NCBI GenBank assembly: GCA_905372155.1
Contig: CAJPNZ010000043.1
Location: 1 to 23,864, forward strand
Origin: Propionibacteriaceae bacterium
GTDB taxonomy: Bacteria; Actinomycetota; Actinomycetes; Propionibacteriales; Propionibacteriaceae
DNA length: 23,864 nucleotides
Reading direction: 5' to 3'
Part shown: positions 6,827 through 16,200 of the stretch, piece by piece
How the letters are laid out: each line of letters begins with the position of its first letter
Position numbering within the stretch: position 1 is the first letter of the stretch
Notes under the pieces: generated by a model
Told to the model about the DNA's origin: nothing
Databases searched by the model: none
The model's input: the letters and a program-made list of their open reading frames with translations, nothing else
Translations under genes and position numbers: made by a program

Positions 6827-8460
6827 TGGTGAACGACAGTGAGTGGTTCTGGGCCAGCGAGTACGGGCGCGACCGGTTGTTGCGCGAGGAACTGGAAGCC
6901 CAAGCAGGGGCCCTGGCCGCCAGCAGGGCACGCCAGCAGCGTGACACTTCGAAACTGCGTTCCGAGCTGCGCAACATGCAGGGCTCGCTGGAGGCCCGGC
7001 TCAACGCGCTCACCAACGCCTTCGTCGCCTTCGTGGAACTCGACGGGATCCGCAAACAGCTGGCGGCCTTCCCACAGCACGCCGAGGCGCGACGTTGCGC
7101 CTTCCAGGACCTCCAGGTGCTGCTCGACGGCGGTGTTCCCCCGCGGCGACCGGACGTCGACGGCTACTGGCTGCCCCCCGCGATGTCCGCCCTGCGTCCC
7201 GACGGTTCCGTCGACCCGGAGCAGGCCGCGCTCGCCCGGCAACGCGACCCCCACGCGGCACCGGTCTTCCTCGCGACCGCGCGGGCCGCGTTCGGCGCGG
7301 GTGAGGCCGTGGCCGCGGAGCTGCCGAAGCTCCTGCCCCCCGACGACCAGGGCACCTGGGCCGAGTGGCAGCTGCTGCTGTGGGGCGCCACGTTGCGCGG
7401 GGCCTTCGGCCCGGCGGCCCTGACGACGCTCACCGCAACCTTCCGCCCGCTGATCGCCAGCGCTGATAACTGGCTGGAGTGGGCGAGATCCCAGGCCGGC
7501 ACCAACGACGCCAAGGCGCTGGACTGGGTGACGTCACAGCTCGAGGAACTCGCCCCGCGGGGCACCCCCGAGCAGGAGACCGGCTGGACCGCCACCGGGA
7601 CGGGCCGCCCCGACTTCGTGATCCGGGGTTCCGGACGCATCTGGGGCGCATCGAACCGGCCGGAACCGGAGCCCGAGGAAACCCCCGTGGTCTTGGAGGA
7701 GACCTCCCCGGAGGAGAATGCCTGGGAATCCACCCGGGCCATGCTCGTCCGGGTGATGCAGGTCCACATCCGCGGCGGCAGCGAGAGCGAACACGCGCTG
7801 CTGGCCCGTGCGGAACTCCTGGAGGAACAGTTCAACAATCCCCTCGGGGCCAGCAAGCTTCCCGACGAGGTACCGGAGAAACGCCACGTGGTCGTCGATG
7901 TCCTGCGGCAAACCGCCCTCGACGACCACGCCAGCAGACAGGACCGCCGCAGCCTGTGGTTGCTGATCGCCGAGATCTTCGTGCCGGTCGCGCGGGAGTG
8001 GCAGACGGAACCGGAGCCGCGGATCCCGGAGGGGAAGGTGTCCGGTTACGACAGCCTCACCGTCGGCCCCCACGGCGTCCACGACCAGACCGCGGTGCGG
8101 GCCCTGATGCGCCGCTACGACTCCCGGAAGCCCGCGGGCCTCATCCTTCGCGGCAGGGAAATCATGTGGGCGGGGGCCGCCCTGGCGGCTGCCTCCTTCG
8201 TGCTGCTCCTCGCGGCACGCTCGGGCTGGTTCCTGCTGCTTGGCCTCGCGGGGATCGCCGCCGCGGTACTCGGCTACAAGATGAACGAGATCGCCGAGGG
8301 GCAGCGCAACACGGTGGAGGCCAACAAGAGCTCCCTGGCCAGGCGCATCCAGGACGCCACCAAGACCACTGCCGGCAAGTACGAGAAGGCCAGGGCCGGG
8401 TACGGGGAACGCCAGGAGTCGGCGTCCCGTTTCCTCACGGCGTTCCGCTCATCCTCGTGA
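6826..8460 (+). CDS. Uncharacterised coiled-coil protein with two C-terminal membrane helices
   Basis: 544 residues; I do not recognise the family. An N-terminal charged helical stretch (about 15-65, LREELEAQAGALAASRARQQ and on) looks like coiled coil. A helical, Leu/Ala-rich domain follows to about 245. An acidic Pro/Glu linker spans about 270-300 (EPEPEETPVVLEETSPEE), then a second soluble region to about 440. Two hydrophobic helices at about 447-465 and 469-487 are separated by a short turn, and a basic tail of about 55 residues is predicted helical. This hairpin anchor suggests both ends face the cytosol. The start is GTG 6826 or the adjacent GTG 6829. The gene is divergent from the possible immunity gene and its last 26 bp overlap the convergent flavodoxin-like gene. 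Confidence 0.85.
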   Translation: MVNDSEWFWASEYGRDRLLREELEAQAGALAASRARQQRDTSKLRSELRNMQGSLEARLNALTNAFVAFVELDGIRKQLAAFPQHAEARRCAFQDLQVLLDGGVPPRRPDVDGYWLPPAMSALRPDGSVDPEQAALARQRDPHAAPVFLATARAAFGAGEAVAAELPKLLPPDDQGTWAEWQLLLWGATLRGAFGPAALTTLTATFRPLIASADNWLEWARSQAGTNDAKALDWVTSQLEELAPRGTPEQETGWTATGTGRPDFVIRGSGRIWGASNRPEPEPEETPVVLEETSPEENAWESTRAMLVRVMQVHIRGGSESEHALLARAELLEEQFNNPLGASKLPDEVPEKRHVVVDVLRQTALDDHASRQDRRSLWLLIAEIFVPVAREWQTEPEPRIPEGKVSGYDSLTVGPHGVHDQTAVRALMRRYDSRKPAGLILRGREIMWAGAALAAASFVLLLAARSGWFLLLGLAGIAAAVLGYKMNEIAEGQRNTVEANKSSLARRIQDATKTTAGKYEKARAGYGERQESASRFLTAFRSSS

Positions 8461-8932
8461 GGTCGAGCCCCCGGGCCCAGGCGCGAATCGTCGGCGGATC
8501 GACGTGGTCGGCGGGTTTCTTAGCGAGGGCCCGGAACAGCAGCCGTTTGAAGAACCCGACCTTCTTGGGGGCGTAACGACCCGCGAAGGCGGCCTGTGCG
8601 CTGGCCTCGACCAGTTCCGCTGCGGCCTTGTTGTGGCCGAGCGCGACGTCCTGCTTGGCGGGATCGACGGCGGTGATGGAGAGGTTGAACAACGCGGCCC
8701 GCCCCACCTGGTGCCCGTGGTTGCGCAGCCACGTCAGCGACTCCGGCAGCCACGTCAACGCCTGGGTGGCGCTGCCCAGCACGAACCCGTCGAAGCCTGC
8801 CGGGTCGGGGTCGTTGCGCAGATCCGCCACCACGACATCGATGCCCCGGGCACGCAGTTCATCGGCGATGATCCCGGCCACCTCGGCCGTGGAACCCGCG
8901 CGGGTCGCATATCCCACCAGTACTCGCTGCAT
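8435..8932 (-). CDS. Flavodoxin-domain protein
   Basis: 165 residues. The opening QRVLVGYATRAGSTAEVAGI is the flavodoxin FMN-phosphate loop (normally T-x-[TS]-G-[NS]-T; here ATRAGST, residues 9-15). FVLGSATQALTWLPESLTWL is the second FMN-contacting loop (about 50-69). Length and pattern fit small Flavodoxin_5/HemG-like FMN proteins, which act in electron transfer or in protoporphyrinogen oxidation. Substrate is unknown. A TAGCTT box 6 nt before the ATG suggests a leaderless transcript, common in actinobacteria; no ribosome site is visible. The gene is divergent from phosphofructokinase and its 3' end overlaps the convergent 544-residue protein gene. Confidence 0.85.
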   Translation of the reverse strand: MQRVLVGYATRAGSTAEVAGIIADELRARGIDVVVADLRNDPDPAGFDGFVLGSATQALTWLPESLTWLRNHGHQVGRAALFNLSITAVDPAKQDVALGHNKAAAELVEASAQAAFAGRYAPKKVGFFKRLLFRALAKKPADHVDPPTIRAWARGLDLTRMSGTP

Positions 8933-8938
8933 GGGTCA

Positions 8939-8978
8939 AAGCTAGTGCCCAACGGTGCATCCCGCTTCGAGGTAGGCT
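8939..8978. promoter_or_regulatory. Divergent -10 elements for the flavodoxin-like gene and phosphofructokinase
   Basis: On the minus strand TAGCTT (complement of 8939-8944) lies 6 nt before the flavodoxin ATG, the spacing expected of a leaderless start. On the plus strand TAGGCT (8973-8978) would start transcription near 8984-8986, giving a short leader that carries the ribosome site at 8989-8995. No convincing -35 boxes are seen. Confidence 0.4.
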
Positions 8979-8988
8979 CGGCATGGAC

Positions 8989-8995
8989 GAGGAGG
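8989..8995 (+). promoter_or_regulatory. Strong ribosome binding site that fixes the phosphofructokinase start
   Basis: GAGGAGG is spaced 5 nt from ATG 9001. It lies inside the longer open frame that begins at ATG 8983, which has no ribosome site of its own. This favours 9001 as the start. Confidence 0.75.
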
Positions 8996-9000
8996 TTCTC

Positions 9001-10128
9001 ATGAGCAGTGCGAAACGCATCGGTGTCCTGACGGCGGGCGGCGACTCCCCCGGCCTGAACGCGGCCATCCGCGGGCTGGGAAAGGCGGTCATCGGCAGAC
9101 ACGGCATGGAACTGATCGGTTTCCGCGACGGTGTGCGCGGCCTGGCGGAGAACAGGTGCTGCCAGCTCGGCCCGGAGGCGCTGTCGGGGATCCTCACCAT
9201 CGGCGGCACCATCCTCGGAACCAGCCGCGACAAGGTGCACCGCATGCGCCTGGGCGGCGAGGTCGTCGACGCCATCCCCACCATCAAGGACGTCGTCGAG
9301 CAGGCAGACCTCGACTGCCTGGTGATGCTGGGCGGTGGCGGCACCGCGAAGAACGCGCTGCGCCTGTCGGAGGCGGGCATCCCGGTGGTGCACCTACCCA
9401 AGACCATCGACCGCGACGTCGCCCACACCGACAACACCTTCGGTTTCTCCACGGCCCTGGAGATCGCCACCGACGCCATCGACCGGCTCCACTCCACCGC
9501 CCACAGCCACCACCGGGTGATCCTGGCGGAGATCATGGGCCACAAGGCGGGCTGGCTGGCGCTGGGCGCGGGTATCGCGGGCGGGGCGGACGTCATCCTG
9601 ATCCCCGAGATCCCGTACTCCGTCGACGCCATCGCCGAGACCATCCGGGCCCGGCAGGCACGCGGCACCAACTTCAGCGTGATCGCGGTGGCCGAGGGAG
9701 CCAACGACGTCGCGGCCGCTCAGGCCATCGCCGCTGCCGAATCGCTGAAGAAGGCCGCCGGAACCCCGCAGGAGAAGGCAGCCGCGAAATCGCACCTGGC
9801 CCGGGTCCTCGACGACCACCGTGAACACACCTTCCGGCTGGCCCGCTCCTTGGAGGACGCGACGGGTCTGGAGACCCGCGTCACCATCCTCGGCTACGTG
9901 CAGCGCGGCGGGACGCCATGCGCGGAGGATCGACTGTTGGGGTCGCGGATCGGCACCGCCGCCGCCGACCTGATCGCCGACGGGGTCAGCGGCGTGATGG
10001 TCGCGAGCAGGGGCGACGGCACCGAACCCGTCGACCTGAAGAAGGTCGCGGGCAATCTGGCGCTGGTCCCACCGGACCATCCGTGGATCCAGACCGCCCG
10101 CGACGTGGGGACGGGTCTCGGGGACTGA
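9001..10128 (+). CDS. pfkA: 6-phosphofructokinase, group III (mixed ATP/PPi) type with atypical active site
   Basis: 375 residues from ATG 9001. Phosphorylates fructose 6-phosphate in glycolysis, using ATP or pyrophosphate. The PFK fold is clear: VLTAGGDSPGLNAAIRG (9-25), LPKTIDRDV (132-140), TDNTFGF, SHHRVILAEIMG (169-180), GIAGGAD, and the C-terminal LGYVQRGGTPCAEDR. Donor specificity is ambiguous. The Mg-ATP loop GGDGS of E. coli is GGGGT here (111-115), so the metal-contacting Asp103 equivalent is Gly113, and Gly104 is kept. The Gly124 position is Lys134, as in PPi-using enzymes. The usual TIDND is TIDRD (catalytic Asp137 kept, Asn replaced by Arg138). The E. coli Arg171 position is His181. 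It stands alone behind its own promoter. Family is certain; phosphoryl donor is not. Confidence 0.93.
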   Translation: MSSAKRIGVLTAGGDSPGLNAAIRGLGKAVIGRHGMELIGFRDGVRGLAENRCCQLGPEALSGILTIGGTILGTSRDKVHRMRLGGEVVDAIPTIKDVVEQADLDCLVMLGGGGTAKNALRLSEAGIPVVHLPKTIDRDVAHTDNTFGFSTALEIATDAIDRLHSTAHSHHRVILAEIMGHKAGWLALGAGIAGGADVILIPEIPYSVDAIAETIRARQARGTNFSVIAVAEGANDVAAAQAIAAAESLKKAAGTPQEKAAAKSHLARVLDDHREHTFRLARSLEDATGLETRVTILGYVQRGGTPCAEDRLLGSRIGTAAADLIADGVSGVMVASRGDGTEPVDLKKVAGNLALVPPDHPWIQTARDVGTGLGD

Positions 10129-10176
10129 GCACAAATTGACCCACCGCGAGTATGGAGCCTGAACTCCCCTCCCGGC

Positions 10177-10214
10177 TATGCTGAACGGGTTCGTCTGAAT
10201 TTGTCTCAGGGGGG
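10177..10214 (+). promoter_or_regulatory. Putative promoter -10 and ribosome site of the Ig/Fn3-kinase operon
   Basis: TATGCT (10177-10182) is the best -10 match in the 91-bp gap after phosphofructokinase; no matching -35 is seen 16-18 bp upstream. AGGGGGG (10208-10214) lies 5 nt before GTG 10220 and is a good ribosome site. The next six genes have no gap large enough for an obvious promoter, so this likely drives the operon. Confidence 0.45.
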
Positions 10215-10219
10215 TAGTT

Positions 10220-13200
10220 GTGCAACCAACTATTCGCCGCAAGGTGGAAAGTGGAGTCACTGCACTGATCATTCTCGCTTTGGGCGGGTTTGCATTCGCA
10301 CACCAGGGTGTCCCGGCCGAGGAGGTGGACCTCAACGACGGCGGGGTGTGGGTGACCAATGCCGCCCTGGGGATGACCGGGCACCTCAATTACCAGTCGC
10401 GCATCATCGACGGCGGTCTGAACGCGCCGACGCGTGATTTCGACATCTCGCAGGAGGGCAATCGGGTCCTGCTACAGGACAAGGCGGACAAGGCCGCCAG
10501 GCCCATCGACACCGCGACCCTGACAATGGGAACCCGGGTCACCACCGGGAGCCTGGAGTACAGCCATGGCTCGAACACCGTGCTGATCGCGGACACGGGC
10601 GAGGGCAAGGTCTGGGCCACCAGCCTGGAGCGGTTCACCGACTTCTCCTCCAGCGCCGCCCCGCTGCTGGAGGAGGTCGACTCCCCCCATGTCGTCGTGG
10701 GACGCGACGGAACCGGTTTCGTGGTCGACGCCTCCGGGACCATCACCAAGGTCACCGGCTCCGACGAACGCTTCCGGACCGAATCCGTCGGCACTCTCCC
10801 GGACGGCATCACGAGCAGCACCCAGCTGACGATCGCCGGGGACCAGCTCGTGGCCGTCGACGAGGGACGGATCCGGACGGCCGGTTCCAGCACCGAGGTT
10901 CCCGGGATCACCGCGAAGGCCCTGGCCCAGCAGCCGAGCCTCGAACGCGGCCACGTCAGCGTGGCGACCCCTGACGCGCTGCTGACCATCCCGCTGGGAG
11001 GCGGCGATCCGCAGCGCAGCGAGGTGCCCTCCGGTTCCCCCGCCGCGCCGGTCGACGTGGCGGGATGCGTCTACGGGGCGTGGTCGGGTTCCGGGGCCCA
11101 CGTGCGCGACTGCCCCGGGGAATCCGACGACGTCAACAGCACCAACGACACCCTCGCCGCCAGCAGCGCGCCGGTGTTCCGGGTCAGCCGCAACATCGTC
11201 GCCATCAACGACGCGGCGGGCAACATCTACCTCCCGAACGACAACATGGCCATCGTCAACGACTGGGACAACGTGAAGTCCCAGATCGAGGACCAGAACC
11301 AGACCGACGAGCAACAAACCGACGAGAACCAGCGCGAACGAACCAACGACAACAACGCCGAACAGGAACCCCCCGTCGCGACCGATGACCAGCTGGGCGC
11401 CCGGCCCGGGATCAGCACCACGCTGCCGGTGCTGCTCAACGACATCGATCCCGACGGTGACGTGCTGACGGTCAAACTCGGTGACATCCCCACAAACGTG
11501 CAGGTTTCGCTCGCCAGGAACGGCCGCTCGGCCCAGGTCCTTCTACCCCCCGACACCACGAACCCCGTGACGTTCACCTATCAGGCCTTCGACGGGGAGG
11601 AGCTGTCCAACACCGCCACCGTGACGGTGACCCCCACATCGGACAATGGGGCGCCCCAGCTGGCGCGCAAGAACACCGTCACCATGACCGAGCAGGCGAC
11701 GGTGGAGTACTCGACCCTGCCCGACTGGACCGACCCCGACGGCGACCCGCTCTACCTGGTCGACGCCACGGGCGACGAGGGCATGGCCGTCACCTTCCGT
11801 CAGGACGGTTTCATCTCGGTGCGCGACCTGGGCACCGAGGGGCCCGGCGCCCGGGAACTGACCCTCACCGTCTCCGACGGCACCACAGAGACCCCCGCAA
11901 CAATTCCCGTCCAGGTCTCCTCCGGATCCACGAACCTGCCGCCGGTGGCCAACGCCGACCATTACGTGGTCAACGTGGGGGAACGGGTGCTGCTGCGTCC
12001 CCTCAGCAACGACTCCGACCCCAACGGTGAGACCCTCGTCCTCTCGGAGATGGGCGAACCGGCAGCGGACGAAACCCTCGAGACGGACTACGAGAAGGCC
12101 AACGCGCTGTTCTCCTCGACCCGGGTCGGTTCCCACGAACTCACCTACGTCGTCTCCGACGGCCCGAACGCCTCCGGCGGCAAGATCCGCGTCGACGTGC
12201 AGGACCCGGCGGCCACCGATCCGAAACCCAGCGCCCAGGACGACCTCGCCCTGCTGCCCTCCGACGCGCCGGTGCTGGTGAACGTCCTTGACAACGACAC
12301 CGACCCTCTCGGCGGGGTGCTGGCGGTCCAGTCGATCTCCGTCGATGCGGGGCTCGGCATCACCGTCGAGGTGAAGGACCACTCGACGCTGCGCATCTCG
12401 GCGCCCAACGAGCTGAGCGGTCCCCGCACCTTCTCCTACACCGTCTCCAACGGTCGCGAGTCGGCGACCGCCCGGGTGGTGGTGCTGCCGCAACAGCCCC
12501 GCCTGAACAACCAACCCCCCGTGGTCCTCGACGACACCGCCGTGGTGCGAACCGGCGACATCGTGGCGATTCCCGTGCTGTCGAACGACTACTCACCCAC
12601 CGGCATGGAACTGAGCGTCCACCCCGAGGTGGAGGTGCGCGGCGACTCCGCCCTGGGAGAGGCCTTCGTCTCCGGTGACCTGGTGCGTTTCCGTGCCGGG
12701 AGCACCGCGGGCAACACCACGCTGGTCTACACCGCGCGCGACGCCGCGGGAAACCGGACCAGCGGCAAGATCGACATCGCAGTGCGCGGACAGGACAGCG
12801 CGAACCAGAAACCAACCCCCCACCCGGTGACGGGGCGCGTCTTCGCGGGCGCGGAGACCACGGTGGCGGTGCCCTTGAGCGGGGTGGACCCCGACGGCGA
12901 CTCCGTGGAAATCGTGGAGGGTTCCTCGCAGGGCCCCAAACTGGGCAACGTCAAGATCGAGGGGGGCTACCTGACCTACAAAGCCGCGCGAGGCTCCAGC
13001 GGCACGGATTCGTTCACCTACCAGGTGCGGGACCGGTTCGGTGCCGTCGGTGAGGCGAGCATCCAGGTGGGCGTCGTGCCGCCGCCGACCACCAACCAGC
13101 TTCCCATCGCGGTGCCCGACCAGGTGACGGTGCGTCCCGGACGAACCGTGGAGATCCCCGTCACGAAGAACGACGTGGATCCCGACGGCGACGAGATCAG

Positions 13201-16200
13201 AATCATCGCGGGCACCGCGAAGGCCCAGGCCCCCTGGGAGGCCGACCTCGAGATCGTCGGACAGAACGTGAAAGTGGTGGCCCCCGACAGGCCGGGCAAC
13301 TACAAGTTCAGCTACGACATCACCGACCGCGGCGGAGCTCCCGTGACCGGCTACGGCACCCTGACCGTCGACGAACAGGCCCCGCTCACACCGCCGGTGG
13401 CGGTGGACGACCGGCTTCCGGGCTCCGCAGTTCTGGGCAAGACCGAGGTCGAGGTCCCGGTGCTCAAGAACGACAACGACCCCGACGGCAGCCAGGACGA
13501 CCTGCGGATCGAGGTCGAGTCCCCGGGCATCGTCGAATCGGGGCAGGTCCGGGTACCGGTTTCCGACGACCCCCAGGTACTGCTCTACACCATCACCGAC
13601 AAGGACGGCGGCACCGCCCGCGCCGCCATCTTCGTTCCCGGCGTCGCGAACGTTCCTCCCACCCTCAACCCCGAAAAGGTTCCCGCCAGGGTGAAGGCCG
13701 GCCAGACCCTGCGCGTCGAACTGTCCGACTACGTGCTGGCCCGCCGTGGCCACTCGCCGAAGCTCACGTCGAGGGAGTCGCTGGTGGCCGGGACGGGGGC
13801 AGCCGCCGGCCAGGGCATCAACATGGTCAGCGACACGGCGTTCGAGTTCACCCCCGACGCCTCCTTCTACGGTCCGACGACCCTCACCTTCGGGGTGCAC
13901 GACGGCGAGAGCCTCGATGACCCGAACGGTCTGCGATCCACCCTCCCCCTGTCCGTCGAGGTGGAGGCCTCCGGCATGGTTCCCCCGGAGCTGCGTCCCT
14001 CACGGGTTGAGGTGGCCAAGGGGGAGCAGGCCATCACCGTCCGGCTGAGCGACATGGTCAAGGACCCCGACCCCGGAGACGACGAGGCGATGACCTATTC
14101 GCTGGTCTCCGCCCCGGACACGCTGAAGCCGACGATCGTCAGGCAGGAGATGCAGATCTCCGCCGCCCCTGAGGCCCCACTCGGCGATGCGGGAGAGGTC
14201 GTGGTCCGGGTGCACGACGGGAAAACCGATCCCCTGGAGATGAAGATTCCCGTCACCGTGGTGGACACCACGCGGCCCCTCATGACCACGACAGAGCTCA
14301 CCGAGTCCGATGGGCGCGTCGGCCAGGCGAAGGTCTTCGACCTCACCACCGCCGTCACGAACCCGTTCGCCGACCAGGGCGGGGCCATCACGATCAGCGG
14401 CGCCGACGCGCGGCAGGGAAAGGCCGAGGTCTCGGTCAGCGGCACCGACCTGTCCGTGACACCCACCGAGATCGGCACCGTCGTGGTCAACTACACCGCA
14501 TCCGACGCCACGGGGGACGCGTCCCGGCAGGTCACGGGCCAGGTCAGGTTGATGGTCAAGGGCACCCCACTGGCACCGACGGGCCTGACCGCCCGGTCGG
14601 ACGTCTCCCGCACCGTGGAGCTGGCCTGGACCCAGGGCGACCTGCAGGGCGGAACCCTGGACCACTTCCAGGTCTCGTGGAACGGGGGCAGCCAGAACTG
14701 CGGAACCGTCACCAACTGCCGTATCACCGGGCTCACCAACAACACCGACTACACCTTCACGGTCGCCCAGGTCACCGATGTCGGAACCTCCGAGCCCTCG
14801 AACCCCGCCCAGGCGCATCCCGACGTGCGCCCGAACCAGCCGGCGGTGCCCACCGCCACCGCCGGCGACCGGGAGATCGCGATCAGCTGGCCCGCCACCC
14901 AGGTGCCCGACGGGGGTTCACCGGTGGAGAAGTACAACATCCAGGTCTCGCCCGGGATCGGCGGGCAGACGGCGTTCTCCACCAGCGACACCTCCCACAC
15001 CTTCACGGGACTGACCAACGGCACCGCCTACCGGTTCCGCGTCCAGGCCGTCAACCGCTACGCGGACAACAACGTGGCCCGCGAGGCCGACTACCTGTGG
15101 AGCGACTGGTCCACCGCAGAGATCCCCGCCGGTGCACCGTCGGGGCAGGGCGCGCCGACGGTGAGCATGAGCAGGGCGGCCGCCGGGGTGACGCCGCGGG
15201 CGTCGCTGTCCTGGGGCAAACCCGCCAACATCAACGGCGACGACAACCTCACCTACGAGGTGACCGAGAGCAGCTCGGGTCAGGTCGTCTACACGGGGCA
15301 GGACACCCAGACCACGGTCAGCATGAACGCCGACTCCTCCGACAAGACCTTCACCGTGCGTTCCACCAACAAGTCCAAGAAGTGGAGCGACCGGTCCCCG
15401 GCCTCGAACGCGGTGCGTTTCTACCAGCCACCCTCCGCCCCCACCGGCTTCTCGCTGAAACCCACCGGGGTTCCCAACCAGGTGACCTTCTCCTTCAACG
15501 CCAGCTCCGGGAACGGGACCCGATCCGACGAGATCAGCTACCGGTGGAACGCCAACGGCGCCAGCGGCACGGTCTCCAACGGCCAGACGGTCACCAACGG
15601 GGCCTTCGTCAACGGCCGCGACGTCCAGGTCACCCTCACCCCCGTGGCCAACGTCAAGGGGGAAACCACCGAGGGAGAGTCGGCGTCGGCCTCCGTGAAC
15701 GCCTACGGCCCCCCGTCGGTTCCCAGCATCTCCGCCTCCGGCGGATACCGGTCGGTGGCCTACAGCTGGAACGCCGACGTCAACAGCGGGGGCCGCAGCT
15801 CCACGGTCACCATCGACAACCAGCAGGTGGCCGCCAGCGGCAGCGCCACCCGCGACGGCCTGGGTTTCAAGGACTATTGGTGCGCGACGATCACCGTCAC
15901 GAACTCGGAGGGCCAACAGGCCAGCAACCAGGCGTGCGGCGCCACCTGGGCGCCCCCCGTAGCCAGCGACCGCAGGGGGGCGGAGACCACCGGGTGCCCC
16001 GCGGGCTGGGGCAGGTGCGACGTCTACGAGGTTCGGCTCGAGCGTTTCAAGCCCAACAGCACGGTGCACTGCAACATACCCAGCACCACGGGTGAGGACG
16101 GCAACGTCGACATCCGGGTGGATGCCAATGGCTCCTGGGGTTGGGCCCAGTACAAGGACACCTGGCGGATCGGCCAGCAGGAAATCGTCGGTAACGTCAG

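Noticed and set aside
6734..6931. N-terminal extension of the possible immunity gene
   Set aside because: Low-complexity Pro/Arg/Trp sequence overlapping the divergent gene's coding region; ATG 6733 starts a normal-looking protein.
8983..9000. ATG 8983 as phosphofructokinase start
   Set aside because: The strong ribosome site GAGGAGG lies inside that extension and serves ATG 9001.
10131..10204. Inverted pair ACAAATT (10131-10137) and AATTTGT (10198-10204) around the giant gene's promoter
   Set aside because: Only 7 bp with a 60-bp spacer; easily chance, no flanking symmetry.
12593..13900. Minus-strand 435-codon frame, and similar ones at 14918-16507 and 18345-20969
   Set aside because: Antisense shadows of GC-rich coding DNA with His/Gly/Val-rich composition and no recognisable domain.
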